This document shows positions 58,051 to 64,000 of a stretch of 64,000 nucleotides of DNA, piece by piece. The DNA comes from Hymenopus coronatus (Eukaryota; Arthropoda; Insecta; Mantodea; Hymenopodidae), in the NCBI GenBank assembly GCA_030762935.1, contig CM060881.1:97080001-97144000 (forward strand), in the 5' to 3' direction. Position 1 is the stretch's first letter. Every line of letters begins with the position of its first letter. The position numbers and the translations under genes are program-made. The notes under the pieces are model-generated. The model made no database searches and was not told the DNA's origin. It saw nothing but the letters and a program-made list of their open reading frames with translations.

Positions 58051-58737
58051 ATGAGCCAAATAAATTAGCCGAATGCTGTTGTCTCCCAAACATTAAGAGA
58101 AGAGTAGAGGATGCAATAGTTTGAATTAAAAAATATATTAACAACACCTTTGTTTAAAATATGTTTTTGTTGGAAGAAATCAAAAGAGTTCAAAAGAATA
58201 AAGTAATTTATAAACCTATTTATGCTCCTATTCATGAATTACCACATCTCAAAACGTTCAGCCGCATTCGCATTTCTCCCAGGTTATAATCATACCTATT
58301 CTTGTTAGTGAAAATATTACCTATTACTTGTTTGTCTGAATGCCTTGGCTCAAACTGCAAGCATATATAAGGCAATTATTATGAGTATGAAATCACGAAA
58401 TAAAATAATGCGGAGAAGCACTATCTAGTATAGTGACTTTCCGCTTCGGACTTCCATTGCCCCTTTGAAAGTTAATGATGCGGCAACTTCTTTGACATTT
58501 CTGTATGCGGGTAACCTAAAACTGCAAATAATGTTTATGTGGTGCACCTGGTATTTAATGTTGATCTGGCACCGTTTTCTCAGATATTATGTGAATTTTA
58601 TTATATCACTAAGCTAATATTTATTTGAGCTAATTTGTATTAAACATAAATGTTGTAACATTATGAATTAAATAATGGCATATCTTATTCTAATGATTAA
58701 GGTCACTGCGATAAAATAGAAACAGGGAAAATAAAAT
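58051..58737. other. Unassigned AT-rich stretch
   Basis: No repeat or gene recognised. Confidence 0.4.
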
Positions 58738-59580
58738 ATAAAAATCTAATATGTTCCATTCACATGACTTTTTCTGCATTTCTGTACCAAAGTATTTATT
58801 TTATTTACTTTATATAAATCGAGATAAACATTAGCGGAAATGATCTTATTACTTGATTTCTTGCAAGTAGAAAGGAAATAAGGGAGTACCCTATTGTAAA
58901 ACGATAGTCAACTCTTTCAAAAATCCATTGCTATGTGAATGAAATCTATTTACTTGCATTGCCAGGAGTTGAAGAATTCCAATATGAGAAAATTTTAATT
59001 TTTTTTTAAACTGAAAATAATAACAAGGACTATCTCGGAAATGGTCAACTCTCGAAAAAAATGTGTATTACATAAATTGAGTATTTCAACAAGATCTACA
59101 TTTTTGTTTAGTAAGCCTTTGACTACATCTTACGCTTAAATAGTAATACAAATATCAGCAAAATTCACTCAGAGTAAACAGGTTTCCAGAAGCTATTCCG
59201 GAAAACTTAAGATATACATTTTGTAATGTAAATATCTTTAATATACGGCAATTTAATCAAAATTATTATAGTCATTTTAGAGAAAATCAAAACTATCACA
59301 ATTTTTTCCATGTAAAAGATATTTGGATGAGAGCATTTTCATCAAAATCCTCGTGACGCATTCTTAAAAGATACTAAATTTAAATAACAAGCTTGATATT
59401 TCACCGAATTTTCAATTTTCGTTTATCATGTTCACAGACACAAGGTCCTTTTTCTAAAACTGCTTTTTTGGATGTACGGGACCCTAAAACGTGTATTTAT
59501 GGTGAAATATCGGTATCGAATTTTTGGATTGAGTGCAATATCTTCTCTATCTATATACTTTGTAGAGAAAATAAAACACA
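58738..59580 (+). repeat. A-repeat, full-length copy (sense)
   Basis: It begins AAAATCTAATATGTTCCATT and ends TAGAGAAAATAAAACA. Internal blocks include AATCGAGATAAACATTAGCG, ATTGCTATGTGAATGAAATC, ACATAAATTGAGTATTTCAA, GAAGCTATTCCGGAAAACTT, TTCTTAAAAGATACTAAATT and GGTGAAATATCGGTATCGAA. The palindrome is shortened. Confidence 0.8.
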
Positions 59581-60184
59581 GTTTTCATTCGAACACTACC
59601 TTCTTAACTACAAACCAAAAATATAACTTAGGTGTAAAGATGAAACAAGCCATGCAACATTGAAAAGCGTAGGTCTTTCAGAAATACATTTGCAGTCGTT
59701 GTCCCGGAATATTAAAGGACAGGTTACGAGGATGGAAGTTGAAAAATTAGAATAAAATATAACAGCATTAAGATCACAGAGAAGGAGACTTGGGGTAGGG
59801 AGTTTTGAAAAGACTTTTTAGATTGCTCTGTTATTTCCATTTCTGGGAGTTTTCACGTCTCTACTTTCCATCTCTCCTTTCCACATTTCTCTTACTCAGG
59901 AATCCGTATGCTTTTGGAAAGCACCCTACTTTGCACATCAGATGCGCTGGAGTACCCTATGTGCTGTTTTACGACGGCCACAGAATATCAATACATAGCG
60001 TATATCAAATAACAATCGAACTAAAATAATTGTACACTAAAACATATTTCTTGCAAATTCGTTTACAACAATCTAAGAGTTCTGCTCACGAAATACAAAT
60101 AGTTTAAGGGTTATAAAAGTAATAATTCTTCCGCTACACTAGTCAGTGGATAGTAAGCTGGAAAGTTCAATTACATGCGAAAGA
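59581..60184. other. Unassigned stretch
   Basis: A 74-codon plus frame (59805-60029) has no recognised domain. No repeat assigned. Confidence 0.35.
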
Positions 60185-60380
60185 AGCGATCACATTGTCT
60201 TCTCTTTCCCAGTATCATATATTTTATATAGATTGCCAAAATACTCTTACGGAAACTTGTTTTTTCTATCTACTTTTGCAGATATGAGATAAAAATTTGT
60301 AGAAATAGTTTCATAACACACTTTTCATGGTGCAAGGGGTAAGAAAATACCGATTCGATAAATGTTTAAAATCTAGTCAA
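60185..60380 (+). repeat. Possible A-repeat 5'-end fragment
   Basis: GATCACATTGTCTTCTCTTT, TTTTTTCTATCTACTTTTGC and ATGAGATAAAAATTTGTAGA resemble the start of the A-repeat but identity is low. Confidence 0.25.
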
Positions 60381-61129
60381 GGCCAATCTTTCCGAATGGT
60401 GCTTTCCGAAGGTTCTCTCCTTCAATCCAGGTACTATTGCCGGGTACTGTTGCGGTGTAGCTAAAAATGTTGGTAGTGTTTTCAACAGCTACGAGACAAA
60501 ATGTTTCTATAAGCAAAGGAGGTCCAAAAAACCAAAGTAAAAATGGGAGCACGCAACTTCATTTTCACTTCCGATCAAATCCAAAATATGCAAGGTCCAG
60601 AGGTTGAGGTGTGTCCTCGATACATAGAGGCAAGATTTTTTGTTGACAGTTATTTTAAAAGTCAGCATTAATCTTTTAATCGCTGGTGTTTTCTGTTAAA
60701 TATTTTACTATAAATTTGCTTTAGTTTCGTGCTAAGTTTCGGGCAAAATTAATGAGTAATGATTTAAATTAAAATTAAGATGTTATTAAGGTAATATTAG
60801 TGTTAAAAATCCCTAATTTTCAAATACAGACCTCTTTTCAAATCAATATTGTAACAAATGTTTACTGTCTCAAAAATTGTTTACAAATAAAGCCTTGAAT
60901 TTACTGCTGCAAATAATTCAGTAGAGTTTCGACGCGTAAACAGTTTACGGCTGCACACCATCCATAGCTCGCGTACAACTGTGCGCTAACATTCCAATCA
61001 CTCATGCCTCAGTGCAGTTCTTAACATTAACAAGGCTAGCAATTCTTCCTCTTTTTATAGCTCGAAAATGACGTCACAGAACTTTGTGCAAATTTCTTTC
61101 TTTCGAAGACTTCTTTTTTCGACTCTACT
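60381..61129. other. Unassigned stretch
   Basis: No element recognised before the GC-rich island. Confidence 0.4.
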
Positions 61130-62300
61130 GAGATGGCAAAGAAGAAAAATCGTATAGCCGCCGCTGCTTCGGCAGCAAACGACACCTCCTTCCCCGACAG
61201 CCGCCGAAGAAGTAGCACCTCCGTCTCCACCGGCTGGGGCAAGTTTGGCTTCGCCGCCAGCCACCACCTTAGCTTCACCGCAACGGCAGCCGCAGTTGCC
61301 GCCAGAGCCATCACCGCCTCCGCCTAGCTCCTCACCGCCACCCTGGTACAGTGCCGTGGTTCGGAGGTCCCTCGTGACCTTTTCACCCGGAATTTCCTCA
61401 TCACCGTAAGTTCGCGGTGGCCTTCTTGTTTAAAGGCCACTCGCATTTTCTGCAACAGCTAAGATTGGAGCTACAGAACCCAGCCAAACTAAAAGCTGCC
61501 TTGGCGTCAGTTTTGCCCTTGTTAGGGCGACTCCTTGTCGTCGGGGCTAGCCGATAGGAACGCCACCGGCCCTGCCGACGTTGCTATATTTTCGAGCACA
61601 GTCTGCATCTCAGCGCCGCGGTGCCACTACTGTGGTACCAACTTCTTGAAGTCGGAGTATACTGTACACGATACGATGCCGCTGCCAGTTCTGTGCTACA
61701 TGTTGTGGCCCAGGATTTTTCAACGGTGAGGCCCAAAAGATGGGCGTCTGACCCAAATTCACACCGCAGACGCCACTCTACCTGCACACTCGATAAACGC
61801 AGGGACGCGAGACGCCATTCAGGAGGACCTCCACGCGGAGATCGTGCTTATTTAGCCTTCATTGAAGGGGCCTTAAGCAGCGTCATTTGCCAGTAGCTGC
61901 AGGACCTCCACGACACATTAGTCCACCGCAGCTGATCTATCCTTCCTGATAGCATCGCCTCGCAGCTGAAGCATCTTCTCCTCCAGCTAATTAAAAGGGG
62001 TAAAAGATATATTATTATTGTGGTACCGGTATTTCCTAATAGCCTACCCCGCCGAGTTCTTTCGCACCAAGAACCAACAGCACAGGCTGAGAGACACGCA
62101 CACACCACAGATCTATGGGAGCCTGTCCCAACGAAACGACTGCCAGAACAGGGAGGTCAGCCATCAACCAAGAGCTTATGAGCCGTGAGATTCATTGCTA
62201 AGGATACGACAAATCCTACACAACCTACTCCTTCATTCCTTTCTAATACCGCCTTTTAACCCCTAGGCTGCAGTCAGGTTGCATTGCTGTAAACTAGCAG
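61130..62300 (+). pseudogene. GC-rich island, possible non-LTR retrotransposon ORF1 remnant
   Basis: From the ATG at 61133 one frame gives a basic start (MAKKKNRIAAAASAAN). A shift of frame then gives a Pro/Ser/Ala-rich stretch to about 61370. Another frame reads VAFLFKGHSHFLQQLRL and KAALASVLPLLGRLL (61417-61550). Near 61618 there is CHYCGTNFLKSEYTVH, which has the spacing of half a C2H2 finger. Stops interrupt every frame. Proline-rich, finger-bearing N-terminal regions of this kind occur in some arthropod retrotransposon proteins. That, and the retrotransposon remnant at 28.4-28.8 kb, suggest this reading. A worn host exon cannot be excluded. Confidence 0.35.
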
Positions 62301-62839
62301 CAACCTTTTAGCCGCTCCCGCACCTTGTTCGGCCCAGCATTCCATCTTTTGCCTACTAACGCAGGTGCGACGCGGGACAGCGCTACGCTACAACAGCACG
62401 AGTAAATTTGGCAATCTACATGTGGGGTTTTTAGTGGGTGTGCCACAGCCAAGTGGAGAGCCCCACATAGCTTCACTGCACTTCGGCTGAGGGTTGAATG
62501 CAGTAATGCATTTTCTTCCTTCCACGATAAAAAAAAAAGGCAGAAAAGGTGAATAAATTGAATTGATTTAAAAATGCCTGAATTGTAAATTTTGTAGCCG
62601 TTCCTCGAGCTCCAAAATATAAACCAATTTCTTTTCCGTTTGAAATGTCTATTTAGTGTATACACGGCTCACAGTGCGGCTTTTTCTCTATGTCAACTTC
62701 CTTACCTTAAATCTTACAGTTTTACCACTTATAGCTACTTCCCTTGTTCTTGTGGTCGATGACAGCTAATTCCGCTCGTTTATGAGCCTCTGTGTTCTGA
62801 TCGAGTGGACTTCTTCATAAGCAGTGTACTTATTTGTAT
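62301..62839. other. Unassigned stretch
   Basis: A 123-codon minus frame (62294-62665) has no recognised domain and includes a low-complexity A/T part. Confidence 0.3.
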
Positions 62840-63145
62840 TTTGAAATATTTACACTTGTCTGAAATGGTCGTGTTATTTTTACATTTTTGTTATTCTTCC
62901 CCGTGCAAAGTGATAAATTTCAAAGTCATTAAATCTCCTCTGTTAAAATATTTGACTACCTCTAAAAGTCTACTGTATTCCCCAAATCTCGCTTTACCTG
63001 AAGAAAATATGCAATAAAATAAGTAAATTCTATAAACGTTTCTCTCGACTAAACTGGAGTATACAGCAGAATACCATTTCTAAAAATAGGCTGTACAAAA
63101 ATGAGTGCAGATAGTTATGTGATTGAAATCCATCAGGCTTCACCC
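62840..63145 (-). repeat. A-repeat 5'-part fragment (antisense, diverged)
   Basis: TTGAAATATTTACACTTGTC, ATATTTGACTACCTCTAAAA, GTCTACTGTATTCCCC and AGTTATGTGATTGAAATCCA follow the antisense 5' order of the A-repeat. Confidence 0.4.
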
Positions 63146-64000
63146 CCCCTTATCTTGCCTACCAGTCCCCTTATGCGTTACATTGGTAAAATTTAGGAAC
63201 TATTTTTATAATTCCTAAAAGATTCCTTATACAAAAACTGATATTTTGCACATGCACCTTAAGCTTTAAACTTTTACTTTCAAAAGCTTTTTAATGACGT
63301 TACAACCATATGCAGATGTAATGTTGATACCGGAATGTATGGTCATATTAGATTAATGACTGTTTGACAAATAAATAAGGACAATATTGTTAAGAACTTT
63401 AATAAATAATGTATGTATATTAAGAACAAAGAATAACATAAAAATCACGCAAGCTAGTTTGCAGAATTATCACAGTGGAAGAATACTGAGAGTTGAGCAT
63501 TGAAAGAGCAAGTAGTTGTGTTAGAGATGAATCACAAAACTTAACATTTGGCAACAAAGAATGTAGGAATTTTGTGGGGAGTCGTTATGTAGTCGGGATT
63601 TAGCAAAATAAAAGAACGTGAATTTCTAAAATTATTCCCTCCTTGGCCTTAAAGTTACTACTTGTACTGCAATTCCTACTGCGTCTTCTGCTTCTTCGTC
63701 TTACAGGCAACACAAGTTACAAATATAATCAGTAGTTCGAAACGTATACTTTTAACGCGTCTCCTCATCCATTTAGTGATGAGCGTTAGAAGATTCGTCG
63801 TTTAGTAATTTAGCGAGTCACGGCCATTTAAACTTGTATCCTTTTATGGAAACAAGTTGCCTACATCGTAAAGTTCTCAATACTCTGGAAGCTAACAGAA
63901 TGAATAGTATAATTCCTTGTGCTTAGATTCGGAACCAATTGATTATTGATCTTAAAAAAATCGATAGATTGTTCCAAAGAGATCAGTTATTAGCCTCATG
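63146..64000. other. Unassigned stretch to window end
   Basis: AT-rich. No repeat family or coding signal recognised. Confidence 0.4.

Overview
The window looks like non-coding DNA from a nuclear animal genome. It is AT-rich, has no bacterial-style gene packing, and is built almost entirely from dispersed repeats, tRNA-headed SINEs and broken transposons. The transposase and reverse-transcriptase remnants (Transib/RAG1-like, hAT-like, pogo-like, IS630/mariner-like, non-LTR retrotransposon) resemble sequences I associate with arthropods. An arachnid or insect is my best guess, from remembered resemblance only. I found no intact host gene, rRNA, functional tRNA or CRISPR array; the window is probably intergenic or intronic.

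The dominant component is one repeat family, called the A-repeat here. A full copy is about 0.85 kb, non-coding, and recurs about 30 times in both orientations. Summing my approximate boundaries gives about a quarter of the window. Sense copies open near a conserved CATGACTTTCTCTAC and end in a palindrome of about 43 bp (TACTTTCTCTAT...ATAGAGAAAGTA). The best copies are at 10110-10962, 34866-35850, 58738-59580 (plus strand) and 31217-32030, 33210-33968, 40365-41222 (minus strand).

Later elements sit inside A-repeats: SINE-1 at 29611-29827 and at 47543-47766, and a small element at 12670-12798 flanked by a 13-bp repeat. These nestings give a relative insertion order. At least two repeated SINE families are present (SINE-1 with four copies, SINE-2 with two), plus several single tRNA-like heads.

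Region by region: 1-215 is a cut copy of a long-inverted-repeat element (F-element), also seen at 14837-15032 and 49729-49980. 2.5-14.8 kb is A-repeat rich and holds a large foldback at 8104-8845. 15.4-17.3 kb is bounded by inverted termini reading CAGGGTGTCCCAGAATT and holds a possible IS630/mariner transposase remnant. 20-35.9 kb is dense in A-repeats and SINEs, with pogo-like and retrotransposon remnants. 36-40 kb holds a Transib-like transposase pseudogene between two copies of another repeat (L-repeat). 41-57 kb is sparser, with a hAT-like fragment near 52.4 kb and a long (CT)n tract at 45.0 kb. 61.1-62.3 kb is a GC-richer, proline-coding island that may be a retrotransposon ORF1 remnant.

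There is no operon-like cooperation between genes. What the window shows is a history of insertion, nesting and decay. The least explained items are the A-repeat with its palindromic end and the 742-bp foldback. All boundaries were judged by eye and are approximate.
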